DNA of 64,000 nucleotides, from the NCBI RefSeq assembly GCF_023736115.1, contig NZ_JAKQZC010000006.1, positions 372,001 to 436,000 of the forward strand, read 5' to 3'. Shown in pieces: positions 38,764-48,013 of this stretch. Source of the DNA: Salinicola avicenniae (lineage in GTDB: Bacteria; Pseudomonadota; Gammaproteobacteria; Pseudomonadales; Halomonadaceae). Below the pieces are notes generated by a model, which ran no database searches, was not told the DNA's origin, and saw only the letters and a program-made list of their open reading frames with translations. Position numbers and translations under genes: made by a program. Position 1 is the first letter of the stretch. Each line of letters opens with the position of its first letter.

Positions 38764-39783
38764 TTACATCAGATTATTGTCCTGGAGGTAGCCGACCACG
38801 GAGTCGTAGAACTCCTGGGTGACCTCGTTACGACCGGCCCAGTTCTCCCACTCTTCCTGCGCGATACGGCGGAATTTGGCGCGCTCCTCGTTGGACATGT
38901 CGATAATGTGGATATCGGGGTCCTGACGCGCCTCGCGCACCGCCTGCAGATCCAGCGTCTTCAGGCGGGCGACCATCTCGTAAGCCATCTGATCGACGGA
39001 CGTCTCGAGGATCGACTTCAAGTCATCCGACAGGCCATCCCAGATCTGCTTGTTGAGCGACACCGAGACCATCGGCAGCGAGTGGAAGCCCGGGTAGTTC
39101 GGGTAGTTGGCGAACTCGTAGAGCCCCTGGGCGTAATTGGTCGCGAACACCGTATAGTCGGCGGCATCGATCACCCCCTTCTCGAGCGAGGTGTAGACCT
39201 CTGAGCCGGGCAGGTTGACCGGCGTAGCGCCCGCCTTCTCGAAGATGTTGTAGACCATGCCCTCCGGCGCACGAACCTTGAGCCCCTGCAGATCTTCGAC
39301 GGTCTCGATCGGGCGCGAGCTGGGGAAGGATTCCAGCCCGGTCGCCGCGGCACCGATCAGGTGCACGCCGTAGGGCTCGACCAGTTCGTTGTAGATCTGC
39401 TCGCCGCCGTGATACTTCATGTAGTCGAGGAACTGGTAAGGGTCGCTCCAGGCACCGACCAGGTTGCCGATCATGCCGAAGGCGGGGTCCTGCCCCGAGA
39501 AGTAGCTGGGATCGGTGAGATGCCCCTGCAGGATGCCGGAACTGACGGCCTGCAGCGTCTGGTTCGCCTGGACCACGGCGTTCACCGGCAGAATCTCGAT
39601 GGCGATACGCCCGTTGGACATCTGTTCGACATTCTCGGCCCAGGCCTTCTTGATCTCGAACTGCGGCTCGCCCGCGGTTTCCGAGGTCTGGAACGTCCAC
39701 TCGTAGTCGGCGGCATGCGCACCCAGCGCGAACGCGCCCAGCGTGGCGAAGACGAGGCCTTGTAGTGGCTTGTGTGCTGTCAT
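38764..39783 (-). CDS. dctP: TRAP transporter substrate-binding protein (DctP)
   Basis: The periplasmic solute receptor, 339 residues with a Sec signal peptide (cleavage near AHA/ADYEW). DctP family landmarks are LRVRAPEGM-like LKVRAPEGMVYNIFEKAGATPVNLPGSEVYTSLEKGVIDAADY and NYPGFHSLPMVSVSLNKQIWDGL. The conserved arginine that binds carboxylate ligands is in VRAPEGM, consistent with an acid sugar. Its ATG overlaps the dgoR stop by four bases, so the regulator and transporter share a transcript. Confidence 0.95.
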   Translation of the reverse strand: MTAHKPLQGLVFATLGAFALGAHAADYEWTFQTSETAGEPQFEIKKAWAENVEQMSNGRIAIEILPVNAVVQANQTLQAVSSGILQGHLTDPSYFSGQDPAFGMIGNLVGAWSDPYQFLDYMKYHGGEQIYNELVEPYGVHLIGAAATGLESFPSSRPIETVEDLQGLKVRAPEGMVYNIFEKAGATPVNLPGSEVYTSLEKGVIDAADYTVFATNYAQGLYEFANYPNYPGFHSLPMVSVSLNKQIWDGLSDDLKSILETSVDQMAYEMVARLKTLDLQAVREARQDPDIHIIDMSNEERAKFRRIAQEEWENWAGRNEVTQEFYDSVVGYLQDNNLM

Positions 39784-40730
39784 GGTAAGTCTCCAGGATG
39801 ACGGGTTGTGGCTAGCGTGTCGTGAGAGAGCACGATCGAAAACGGTTGCCGGGTCAGATCTTCCATTCCCAGATCCCGGCCGGTGCGTTCCAGCACCGAT
39901 AGCGCCGCTTCAGCGGCAGTCTCCGGCTGACGCAGACGAATCGCCTCCATCATCCGGAAGTGTCGAGCCATGCTGTCGTCGAGCTGCGGGGCGCTGTGCG
40001 TCACGGGGCCGGGCGTTGCGGTGCTTTCCGCTGTGTCGCCCGATATCACGGCGCCATGCGTGGTGGCACGCGAGTTCGAGCGTTCGACGATCAAGGCGAT
40101 GGCGGGCTTGAGCACGTGGCTGATCTGTGCCCAGATCAAATTGTGGGAAGCGGCAAAGATCGCCTCGTGAAAGGCCACGTCGTAGTCGTCGTGGCTCCGC
40201 CCCTGCCAGCGTAGGTCGGGTTGCGTCAGGGCATTTATCATCCCTTCGTAGGCGGTCTCGATCGCCAGCAGATCGGCAGCGGTGGCATGTCGCGCCGCCA
40301 GCCCGGCGACAAATGGCTCCACCGCCAGCCGAAACGCGAAAACCTCTCGCTGCAAGCGCGGGTTGGGCTGTGCGTAACGCGCCATCCAGGCGCTGACCTG
40401 CGGGTCCAGCAGATGCCAGGTGGCCAGCTCGCAGACGCGCGTACCCTGTCCGGAAACCCGCACCAGTAGCCCCACGTTGACCAGCTTCTGCAGCGCGCTG
40501 CGCACGGTGCTGCGACTGACGCCGAAGCGCGCGCAGAGGTCCACCTCACGGGGGATCGTCTCGCCGATCGCGTAGTCGCCACTGAAGATCGCCTCGGCCA
40601 ACACCTCGGCGATGTCGGCGCGCTCGCCACGGGGCGGTGTCGGGTTGTCGGAAGGGATCGAGCCTGCGGTCATACCGATGTCCCACTCACTGGCGCTTAT
40701 GTCCGACATAGCTTCCAGCAAGTTCGTCAT
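39780..40730 (-). CDS. dgoR: FadR-subfamily GntR regulator, DgoR-like
   Basis: A 316-residue repressor with a GntR winged helix-turn-helix (residues about 37-105: EVDLCARFGVSRSTVRSALQKLVNVGLL) and a C-terminal FCD ligand-binding domain with metal-site histidines (FHEAIF, AHF-like ARHFRMMEAI). It heads the galactonate operon, and its stop overlaps dctP. It most likely represses the operon until a galactonate-pathway ligand binds. The start could be one of several Mets near the N-terminus (residues 1, 8, 20). A 16-bp palindrome sits just upstream. Confidence 0.9.
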   Translation of the reverse strand: MTNLLEAMSDISASEWDIGMTAGSIPSDNPTPPRGERADIAEVLAEAIFSGDYAIGETIPREVDLCARFGVSRSTVRSALQKLVNVGLLVRVSGQGTRVCELATWHLLDPQVSAWMARYAQPNPRLQREVFAFRLAVEPFVAGLAARHATAADLLAIETAYEGMINALTQPDLRWQGRSHDDYDVAFHEAIFAASHNLIWAQISHVLKPAIALIVERSNSRATTHGAVISGDTAESTATPGPVTHSAPQLDDSMARHFRMMEAIRLRQPETAAEAALSVLERTGRDLGMEDLTRQPFSIVLSHDTLATTRHPGDLP

Positions 40731-40752
40731 CGTTGCCTTTAGACCATGGTCA

Positions 40753-40768
40753 CGAGACTAAAGTCTCG
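40753..40768. promoter_or_regulatory. probable operator of the dgo operon
   Basis: CGAGACT-AA-AGTCTCG is a perfect 7+2+7 inverted repeat 23 bp upstream of the dgoR start. Its position suits autoregulation by the FadR-type repressor. Confidence 0.5.
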
Positions 40769-40889
40769 CCTCTGGTTTCGGCAGAGACGGGGGATGTAGA
40801 GTCAGGGATGCAGAGACAGGGATAACGTCGACGGACAGCCCACGATAGGTTGGCGGACAACGCAAAAGAGAGCGAAGGCAGGAACGACA

Positions 40890-40911
40890 ACGCCCCTCCG
40901 AAGAGGGGCGT
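40890..40911 (-). terminator. terminator downstream of glyA
   Basis: ACGCCCCTC, loop CGAA, GAGGGGCGT form a 9-bp GC-rich stem 25 bp past the glyA stop, followed on the minus strand by a weakly T-rich stretch. It separates glyA from the dgo operon promoter. Confidence 0.65.
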
Positions 40912-40935
40912 CGTGGGGCGCCGTAACCGAACGGC

Positions 40936-42198
40936 TCAGCGATAGACCGGCAGGCGGGCGCAGACGGCCTCGACCTTGGCCTTCACCTCGGCTTCCGCAC
41001 CACTGGAGTCGCCCTGCTGCATGGCGTCGAGGATGTCGCAGATCCAACCGGCAAGCTCGCGACATTCGGCGGCGCCGAAACCGCGGGTGGTGACGGCCGG
41101 GGTGCCGATACGCAGGCCGGAGGTGACGAACGGGCTCTGCGGATCGCCCGGCACCGCGTTCTTGTTCACGGTGATATGGGCCCGGCCCAGCGCCGCGTCC
41201 GCATCCTTGCCGGTCAGTTCCTGCTTGACCAGCGAGAGCAGGAAGAGGTGATCCTCGGTGCCGCCGGAGACCACCTCAAAACCGCGCTCGATAAACACAC
41301 CGGCCATCGCCTGGGCGTTTTCGATGACCTGCTGCTGGTAGGTCGTGAACGCCGGATCCATCGCTTCCTTGAAGCAGATCGCCTTGGCCGCGATCACATG
41401 CATCAGCGGGCCACCCTGGCCACCGGGGAACACCGCCGACTGCAATTTCTTCTCGATCTCGGCGTCGTTCTCGGCGGAAAGAATCAGGCCGCCACGCGGA
41501 CCGCGCAGCGTCTTGTGCGTGGTGGTAGTGACCACGTGCGCATGCGGTAGCGGCGTCGGATAGAGACCGGCCGCGACCAGACCGGCAATGTGCGCCATGT
41601 CGACCAGCAGGTAAGCACCCACCTCGTCGGCGATTTCGCGGAACTTGGCCCAGTCGATGATCTGCGAGTAGGCGGAGAAGCCGGCAATGATCATCTTCGG
41701 CTGGTGCTCGCGCGCCAGCTTGGCCACTTCGTTGTAGTCGATGCGGCCGCTCTCGTCGATACCATACTGCACGGCATTGTAGTGCTTGCCGGAGAAGCTC
41801 GGCTTGGCGCCATGCGTCAGGTGGCCGCCGGCATCCAGGCTCATGCCCAGCACGGTGTCGCCCGGCTTGACCAGCGCCTGGAAGACAGCGCCATTGGCCT
41901 GGGACCCCGAGTGCGGCTGCACGTTGGCATAGCTCGCCGCGAACAGTTCCTTGGCGTAATCGATCGCCATCTGCTCGACCACGTCCACATACTCGCAGCC
42001 ACCGTAGTAGCGCTTGCCGGGATAGCCTTCCGCGTACTTGTTGGTCAGCTGCGATCCCTGCGCTTCCATCACGCGCGGGCTCGCATAGTTCTCGGAAGCG
42101 ATCAGCTCGATGTGAGCTTCCTGACGCGTGACTTCCTTCTGCATCGCGTCCCACAGGGCATCATCGAATCCGGCAATCTGCATCTCTCGGGTGAACAT
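40936..42198 (-). CDS. glyA: serine hydroxymethyltransferase
   Basis: A PLP enzyme interconverting serine and glycine with tetrahydrofolate, the main source of one-carbon units. The 420-residue protein has the PLP lysine K229 in [16 protein letters not shown], the same position as in E. coli, plus [20 protein letters not shown] and [11 protein letters not shown]. The start at 42198 (MFTREM) has GAGGA about ten bases upstream; the frame is open to 42261. The 287-bp upstream region contains no recognisable riboswitch or operator. Confidence 0.98.
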   Translation of the reverse strand: MFTREMQIAGFDDALWDAMQKEVTRQEAHIELIASENYASPRVMEAQGSQLTNKYAEGYPGKRYYGGCEYVDVVEQMAIDYAKELFAASYANVQPHSGSQANGAVFQALVKPGDTVLGMSLDAGGHLTHGAKPSFSGKHYNAVQYGIDESGRIDYNEVAKLAREHQPKMIIAGFSAYSQIIDWAKFREIADEVGAYLLVDMAHIAGLVAAGLYPTPLPHAHVVTTTTHKTLRGPRGGLILSAENDAEIEKKLQSAVFPGGQGGPLMHVIAAKAICFKEAMDPAFTTYQQQVIENAQAMAGVFIERGFEVVSGGTEDHLFLLSLVKQELTGKDADAALGRAHITVNKNAVPGDPQSPFVTSGLRIGTPAVTTRGFGAAECRELAGWICDILDAMQQGDSSGAEAEVKAKVEAVCARLPVYR

Positions 42199-42485
42199 CG
42201 ACGGGTATCCTCGGCTCGGGGAGGGTTCGACTGGCGCCGGCCGTCGGCAGAACGGCGTCAATCATGAAATCGTGCACTTCCCCGGCAAGGCCCATGGAAT
42301 ACCGTGAGTGAACGGTGTGCCTGCGGCGCGGCGCTTTCCGGGAGCGCGTGGACGCGATGATACCCCAGCGCCAACGGGCTTTCCTATGAAAGTCGGTCAT
42401 GCGCGAAACCATAATTTCTCACGTTGGCTTTAGTAGCGGTAAAGCGTAGCCGAGGGCGACGCGAAGCATCTCACCCTCGCCCGCT

Positions 42486-45011
42486 TCAGGTCTCGCCGAG
42501 CAACCGGAGGCTCGCCATGGGGGACCGGCGACGCGCCCCGCGCGACAGTAGGAAGCCGATCGTACCGATGATCAACGCCCCAGCCAGCGGCATGACAAGC
42601 CACATCACGACGTGCAGGGTCGGCACCAGCCCCAGCCAAGCGTAGATGCCGACCGCCGCCGCTTCCGCGAGCGCCGCGCCGAGCAGACCACTGGCAAACC
42701 CCAGCAGGGCGAACTCGGCCCACTGCATGCGCACCAGGGTACGGTTGCCCGCACCAAAAACCCGCAACAGCGCGCCTTCATGGGCGCGTACTGGCCGACT
42801 CGCGGTCAGCGCGGCATAGAGCACGCTGATGCCTGCCAGCAGCACGAAGCCAAGCACGAACTCCACGGCCCGCGTGACCTGACCGAGAATGCCGCGCACC
42901 TGCTCCAGCAGCGCCTCGACGTTGAGCAGCGATACGCCGGGGTAGTCACGCACCAGCTCGCCCAGCCAGTCCTCATTGTCCGCCGGTAGATGAAACGCCG
43001 TGATGTAGCTGTGACCGAAGGCCTCGAGCGCCCCCGGCGGAAAGATGATGAAGAAATTGGGCTGGAAGCTTTCCCAGTCGAGATGGCGCAGACTGGTCAC
43101 GCGACCGGTCACGCTGTCGCTACCGATGGTGAAGGTCAGGGTATCGCCGAGTGACAGCCCCAGCCGCCCCGCCAGCTCCTCTTCCACGGAAATCGGGACC
43201 GGCCCGTCGGATTCGCCGTCGCCCCATGTGTCCTGATCGAACCAGCGCCCGGCGGTCAGTCGATTGCCCGCCGGCAACTCGGCCCGCCAGGTAAGGTTCA
43301 GGTCACGTCGCAGTGCTCCATCGCTGCGGTGTGCCTCGGGCACCTTCTCCGCGGGTGCAATACCGTCGATCGCCGTGAGCCGACCTCTCACCATGGGATA
43401 GAGTCCGCTGGCGCTGTCGGCCCCGCGCTCGATCAGGGATTCCACGCCCTCGCGCTCGTGCGGCTGAATGTTGATCGCGAAATAATTGGGCGTATCGGCC
43501 GGTAGTTGAGCCTGCCAGGTGGTCAACAGATCACCGCGCACCAACGCGATGATCGCCATGGCAGCGAAGGTGACCGAAAAAGCGAGCAACTGCCCCAGAC
43601 TGGCGGCGCGTCGGCGCGACAGCTGGCGACCGCCAAGCTGCCAGGCGCGGCTGCGCTCGCTGCCCGAGGGTAGACGCGAGAGTGCCGCCAGCAATAACGA
43701 AAGCAGCCCGCGACCGACGCCCCAGAGCCCAACCAGCGCGACGAGACCGCCGAGCAGAATACCGAGCGATAGCCACAGATCTCCCGAATAGAGCCACAGC
43801 AACGCGCCGAACACGGCGCTGGCCATCGCCACCACGATCCAGCCGGCGGCCGGAATGGGGTCAAGTTCGCGACGCAACACTTTCAGGGCGCTAACGCGTT
43901 TCAGGCGCAGCAGGGTTGGCCCGGCGAAACCGACAAGTACCGCCAACGCCGTCAACACGCCCATCGCCCATGGCAGCATACCCGGCGCTGGCAGCTCCAG
44001 CGGCAGGAAGCGCACCAGCAATGCCAGCAGTGCGGCCTGACCGGCCAGCCCCAGCAATGCCCCGACCACGGCGGCCACGATACCAAGCCACGCTAGCTGC
44101 CAAGCGAACAGTTGACCAAGCTGACGCTGCGAAGCACCGAAGCAGCGCAGCAGCGCCGCGGTATCCAGATGGCGATCGACATAGCGCCGCGTGGCCATGG
44201 CGACGGCCACCCCCGCCAGCAGCACCGCGGCCAGACCGGCCAGACTCAGATACTTCTGCGCTCGCTCTAGCGAGCGCCCCAGGCCCGGGCGATCGACGCG
44301 CACATCGCGGATCTCCACGCCCGCCGTGCGCAGTCGGTCGAGTTCGTCCTGCAGGCTGTCGATCGCTGCCGGCGATCCCCGTGCCAGCAGCTCGTACTCG
44401 ATGCGTGAACCGGGACGCACGAGCCCGGTTGCCGCCAGATCGGCCTGGTTAAGCATGACGCGCGGTGCCAGCCCGGCGAAGCCCGCCTGCTGATCGGGTT
44501 CGCGCTCGATCAGGCCGGTGACCGGCAGCTTCAGGCTACCAACCTGCACGCGATCTCCCAGCCCGACCTCTAGCAGCCTGGCCAGGCGCGGCGCGATCCA
44601 GACCTCCCCCGCCACCGGCCCCTGCGCCAGCGACTCGATGCCGTTGCCGCGGTTCACCTGGACCGTGCCATAGAGCGGATATTGCGCATCGACGACCTTG
44701 AGCCCGGCAGGCTGAAAGGCATCTGCCTGACTGACCATCGAGACCAGATCGACCTGGTCGCTCAGCGTCAGGCCAGCATCGCGCAAGGTGGTTCGAAGCG
44801 ACTCGGCAAACGGATCTCCCTGCTCGAGGACCAGGTCGCCGCCCATCAATTGACCGGCCTGACGAGTCAGGCCGCGCTCAAGTCGGTCCAGGAAGAAGCC
44901 GATCATGGTGGTAGCGGCGACCGCCAGCATCAGCGCCAGGAATAGCGCGCGGACGTCGGCCGCGCGCAGATCGCGCCGCAGTCCCTTGAGGGAGAGCAGG
45001 ATCAGATTCAT
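42486..45011 (-). CDS. ybbP: ABC transporter permease, YbbP/FtsX type
   Basis: An inner-membrane permease of 841 residues with the two-times-FtsX layout: an N-terminal helix, a large periplasmic domain (about 60-250), helices with an FtsX domain (about 255-420), a second periplasmic domain and a final FtsX domain (about 715-830, LLAGISVLYAALTASRPVRAHEGALLRVFGA). It matches E. coli YbbP, the partner of the YbbA ATPase. The pair is linked to TesA, suggesting export of lipids or hydrophobic compounds; the substrate is unproven. It begins 10 bp after ybbA. Confidence 0.92.
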   Translation of the reverse strand: MNLILLSLKGLRRDLRAADVRALFLALMLAVAATTMIGFFLDRLERGLTRQAGQLMGGDLVLEQGDPFAESLRTTLRDAGLTLSDQVDLVSMVSQADAFQPAGLKVVDAQYPLYGTVQVNRGNGIESLAQGPVAGEVWIAPRLARLLEVGLGDRVQVGSLKLPVTGLIEREPDQQAGFAGLAPRVMLNQADLAATGLVRPGSRIEYELLARGSPAAIDSLQDELDRLRTAGVEIRDVRVDRPGLGRSLERAQKYLSLAGLAAVLLAGVAVAMATRRYVDRHLDTAALLRCFGASQRQLGQLFAWQLAWLGIVAAVVGALLGLAGQAALLALLVRFLPLELPAPGMLPWAMGVLTALAVLVGFAGPTLLRLKRVSALKVLRRELDPIPAAGWIVVAMASAVFGALLWLYSGDLWLSLGILLGGLVALVGLWGVGRGLLSLLLAALSRLPSGSERSRAWQLGGRQLSRRRAASLGQLLAFSVTFAAMAIIALVRGDLLTTWQAQLPADTPNYFAINIQPHEREGVESLIERGADSASGLYPMVRGRLTAIDGIAPAEKVPEAHRSDGALRRDLNLTWRAELPAGNRLTAGRWFDQDTWGDGESDGPVPISVEEELAGRLGLSLGDTLTFTIGSDSVTGRVTSLRHLDWESFQPNFFIIFPPGALEAFGHSYITAFHLPADNEDWLGELVRDYPGVSLLNVEALLEQVRGILGQVTRAVEFVLGFVLLAGISVLYAALTASRPVRAHEGALLRVFGAGNRTLVRMQWAEFALLGFASGLLGAALAEAAAVGIYAWLGLVPTLHVVMWLVMPLAGALIIGTIGFLLSRGARRRSPMASLRLLGET

Positions 45012-45021
45012 AAGTACGTCC

Positions 45022-45741
45022 TCAGGCTTCGGCGCCGTGGCGTTGCTCGACCGTCTTGAGCGTGCCGCCCTCCAGCGTCAGGCAGCGATCGCAGCGCCGC
45101 GCCAGCGACAGGTCGTGGGTCACCAGGATCAAGGTGGTGCCGGATTCGCGGTTGAGCGTAAAGAGCAGATCGATGATGCGCTTGCCGGTTTCCTCGTCGA
45201 GGTTACCGGTGGGCTCGTCGGCAAAGACCAGATCCGGATCGCCGACGAAGGCCCGCGCGACCGCCACGCGCTGCTGCTCGCCGCCGGAAAGCTGCTTGGG
45301 CAGATGGTCCAGACGCGCTTCCAGCCCGACGCGCGTCAACCAGTAACGGCTTTTGGCCGCGACGTCTTGCCGGGGAGCCAGTTCCAACGGCAACATAACG
45401 TTTTCCATCGCGGTCAGCGTGGGTAATAACTGAAAGTTCTGAAAGACGAAGCCGACCCGACCCGCGCGCAGGGCGGCGCGTCCATCTTCGTCGAGCGCAC
45501 GCAGTGACTGACCGAACAGCTCGAGCTCGCCCGCGGTGGGGGTATCGAGTCCGGCCAGCAATCCCAGCAGGGTCGACTTGCCGGCACCGGAACTGCCTAC
45601 GATGGCCACACTCTCGCCACGCTCGACCTCCAGCGACAACTGGTCGAGGATAACGAGCTCGCGTTCACCGCTTTTCACCCGCTTGCTCAGTTCGCTGGCG
45701 TGTAAAATTCGTTTCTGCTGTTTCTCCGAGGAGTAAGACAT
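45022..45741 (-). CDS. ybbA: ABC transporter ATP-binding protein YbbA
   Basis: A 239-residue LolD-type ATPase with Walker A GSSGAGKST, signature LSGGEQQRVAVARA, Walker B LVFADEPTGNLD and a switch histidine in LVTHDLSLARRC. It is in an operon with the YbbP-type permease. The ATG at 45741 (MSYSSEK) is the only reasonable start and overlaps by two bases the ATG of tesA on the other strand; its own ribosome binding site is weak. Confidence 0.93.
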   Translation of the reverse strand: MSYSSEKQQKRILHASELSKRVKSGERELVILDQLSLEVERGESVAIVGSSGAGKSTLLGLLAGLDTPTAGELELFGQSLRALDEDGRAALRAGRVGFVFQNFQLLPTLTAMENVMLPLELAPRQDVAAKSRYWLTRVGLEARLDHLPKQLSGGEQQRVAVARAFVGDPDLVFADEPTGNLDEETGKRIIDLLFTLNRESGTTLILVTHDLSLARRCDRCLTLEGGTLKTVEQRHGAEA

Positions 45742-46435
45742 GGAGCCTGGGTTCCCTGTACCTGGTTGGACATTACCCGTCGCCGCTGTCGCGAGGCGCT
45801 GTCTGTGTGGCGTACTGCTGTTGTTGTGTCTGTTGTTGTCTATCGCGGTCGCGCCGCTGGCATCGTCGCAGGCACGCGCCGACACCCTGCTCGTCATGGG
45901 GGACAGCCTGAGCGCGGCCTACGGCATCGACCCGGATCAGGGCTGGGTCAACCTGTTGCGTCAGCGGGTGGGCAGTGGCCACGAGGTCGTCAATGCCAGC
46001 ATCACCGGCGAGACGACCTCCGGCGGTTCGGCTAGGCTCCCCGAGATTCTCAGACAATACCATCCCGATATCGTTCTTCTGGAGCTCGGTGGCAACGACG
46101 GTCTGCGTGGCCTGTCGCCGCAGCAAATGCAGGTCAATCTTTCCAAGATGATCGAACGCAGTCGCGACGCTGGGGCGCGCGTTCTGCTGCTCGGCATCGA
46201 GGTCCCGCCCAATTATGGTCCGGCCTACAGCGACGCTTTTCGCGGTGTCTTCACGCAGCTCGCCGGCGATTACGACCTGCCGCTGGTACCATTCCTGCTG
46301 AAGGGAGTCGATCTCGACAGCATGCTCCAGGCGGATGGCATTCATCCCACCGCCGAGGCGCAACCCATCATTCTGGATAACGTCTGGCCACAACTCGCGC
46401 CAATGCTGGAGACGCAGACGCCAAGCGCCGGCTGA
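45740..46435 (+). CDS. tesA: acyl-CoA thioesterase I / lysophospholipase L1
   Basis: A periplasmic SGNH hydrolase of 231 residues that hydrolyses acyl-CoA, lysophospholipid and other esters. A signal peptide with hydrophobic core CGVLLLLCLLLSIAVAPLA ends near QARA/DT. The four SGNH blocks are visible: GDS with nucleophile S56, Gly in ASITGETT, ELGGNDGL, and DGIHPT carrying the Asp-His. GAGGAG six bases before the ATG fixes the start. Divergence from ybbA is conserved in gammaproteobacteria. Confidence 0.95.
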   Translation: MEPGFPVPGWTLPVAAVARRCLCGVLLLLCLLLSIAVAPLASSQARADTLLVMGDSLSAAYGIDPDQGWVNLLRQRVGSGHEVVNASITGETTSGGSARLPEILRQYHPDIVLLELGGNDGLRGLSPQQMQVNLSKMIERSRDAGARVLLLGIEVPPNYGPAYSDAFRGVFTQLAGDYDLPLVPFLLKGVDLDSMLQADGIHPTAEAQPIILDNVWPQLAPMLETQTPSAG

Positions 46436-46555
46436 GCCGCCGACCGTAACGCGCCGCCAGCCCGTCGCGACCGCCGTCAGCGCCCGATGGCGACGACCGT
46501 CAAAACATTGAAGAGGCTCGCCTATCGAGCCACGAGCAAGCAAGGAGGCTGTAGC

Positions 46556-47527
46556 ATGGAAGGCGAAACAGCACTGGTCGCCGCTTACGAGCTGGATGGT
46601 CGTGGCGGCGGCACGCTGCTCAGCGTGCGCCAACTACGCGAAGCCTGGCAGGACCCCTCTCGACCGTTGTGGATGCATCTGGATTTCCGCCACGTCGACG
46701 TCAACACCTACCTGGATGAGATTGCCTCGCTGGACGAGGCGGTAATCGAAGCCCTGCTGGAAGAGGATACGCGGCCACGCGTGGCGCGTTTCCGCAACGG
46801 CGCGGTCAGCACCCTGCGCGGGATCAACCTCAACCCTGGCGCGGCGCCGGAAGATCTGATCTCGCTACGCCTCTGGACGGCCCCCAATCGCCTCATCACC
46901 CTGCGGCGGCGCCCGCTGAAATCGGCCAGCGAAGTGCGCGAGCGCATCGACCAGGGCGAAGGGGCACTCTCGATTCCCGACCTGCTCGCCTGGCTAGCCG
47001 AGAGCCTGGTCGACAAGGTCGGCGACGTTTCGCATCAGTTGGACGACCGCCTTGGCGAGCTCGAGGAGGATCAGTTGAGCGACCGCCCGGTCGATCCCGA
47101 CGACCTGTCACGGCTGCGACGCTCGCTGATCACGCTGCGTCGCTTCATGGGACCACAGCGCGACTGTCTCGAGCAGATCGCGCATGGCCCGGAGTGGTTC
47201 GACGAGGACACCAAGGTGTCGATCCGCGAGAGCGCCAACCAGCTATCGCGCTACGTGGAAGACTTTCACGCCATGCAGGAGCGCGCCCTGATCCTGCAAG
47301 AGCAGCTATTCAGCGAGCATAACGAGCGGCTCAATCAGCGCATGTACATGCTGGCGATCATTACCACCGTGTTCCTGCCACTCAGCTTTTTGACCGGCCT
47401 GCTCGGCATCAATGTCGGCGGCATTCCCGGCGCCGACAGCCCCTACGGCTTTGTGATCTTTCTGGCGATTACCACGATCGTCGGCGGCTGGGTCATGTGG
47501 CTTTTGAAACGCAAACAGTGGTGGTGA
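46556..47527 (+). CDS. zntB: ZntB-like CorA-family zinc transporter
   Basis: A 323-residue inner-membrane protein: a large cytoplasmic domain with a coiled-coil stalk, then two C-terminal helices. The loop motif is GINVGGIPG rather than CorA's GMN, as in ZntB-type transporters, and the C-terminus WLLKRKQWW is also ZntB-like. It transports zinc or related divalent cations. The start at 46556 has AAGGAGG seven bases upstream; earlier in-frame codons (from 46487) lack one. It is convergent with the SelW-like gene. Confidence 0.88.
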   Translation: MEGETALVAAYELDGRGGGTLLSVRQLREAWQDPSRPLWMHLDFRHVDVNTYLDEIASLDEAVIEALLEEDTRPRVARFRNGAVSTLRGINLNPGAAPEDLISLRLWTAPNRLITLRRRPLKSASEVRERIDQGEGALSIPDLLAWLAESLVDKVGDVSHQLDDRLGELEEDQLSDRPVDPDDLSRLRRSLITLRRFMGPQRDCLEQIAHGPEWFDEDTKVSIRESANQLSRYVEDFHAMQERALILQEQLFSEHNERLNQRMYMLAIITTVFLPLSFLTGLLGINVGGIPGADSPYGFVIFLAITTIVGGWVMWLLKRKQWW

Positions 47528-47572
47528 GGCAAGAGCAGGAATGCTGACGCCCGCGAGGCGCCCCCTCCGCTC

Positions 47573-47845
47573 TCAAGCGCGATCCGTATGCCCGAGATCG
47601 CGCGCGGGATCGAGCCGGTCACGCACGCGCCGCTTGAGCGCCTTGATGTCGGGGAAGCCGCCATCGCGCTTGCGCTCCCACAAGGTGTCTTCATCGTAGA
47701 GCACCTCGAAGTGCCCCCCATGGCTCGGCGCCAGTGCCACCTCCTCGAGGTCCTCGCCAAAGGTCTGCAGCAGCTCCTGCGCGTACCAGCCGGCGCGCAG
47801 CAGCCACTGGCATTGGGTGCAATAATGGATGCGAATACGGGCCAT
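47573..47845 (-). CDS. SelT/SelW/SelH (Rdx)-family thioredoxin-like protein
   Basis: A 90-residue protein with the Rdx CxxC at C9-C12 (YCTQCQW), then LLRAGWYAQELLQTF and a GGHFEVLYDEDTLWERKRDGGFPD region with the conserved GxFEV and GGFP motifs. It is the cysteine version of the selenoprotein W family; no in-frame TGA is seen. A role in redox or electron transfer is likely but uncharacterised. It is divergent from the MFS gene. Confidence 0.88.
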   Translation of the reverse strand: MARIRIHYCTQCQWLLRAGWYAQELLQTFGEDLEEVALAPSHGGHFEVLYDEDTLWERKRDGGFPDIKALKRRVRDRLDPARDLGHTDRA

Positions 47846-48013
47846 CGGGCTCTCCTAAGCAAAGGGGAGACCGCATGATGCGCCGGTCATGTCGGACACC
47901 TCAAGTACCAGGCCCCGGAGGCCGGTAACGGTACCGCCGCGTGTGTCCGGCGCGAGCCGCCGACATCCGCTTTTTCACCACGACCCTTCAACAAGGAAAC
48001 AGGGAACGTTTTC

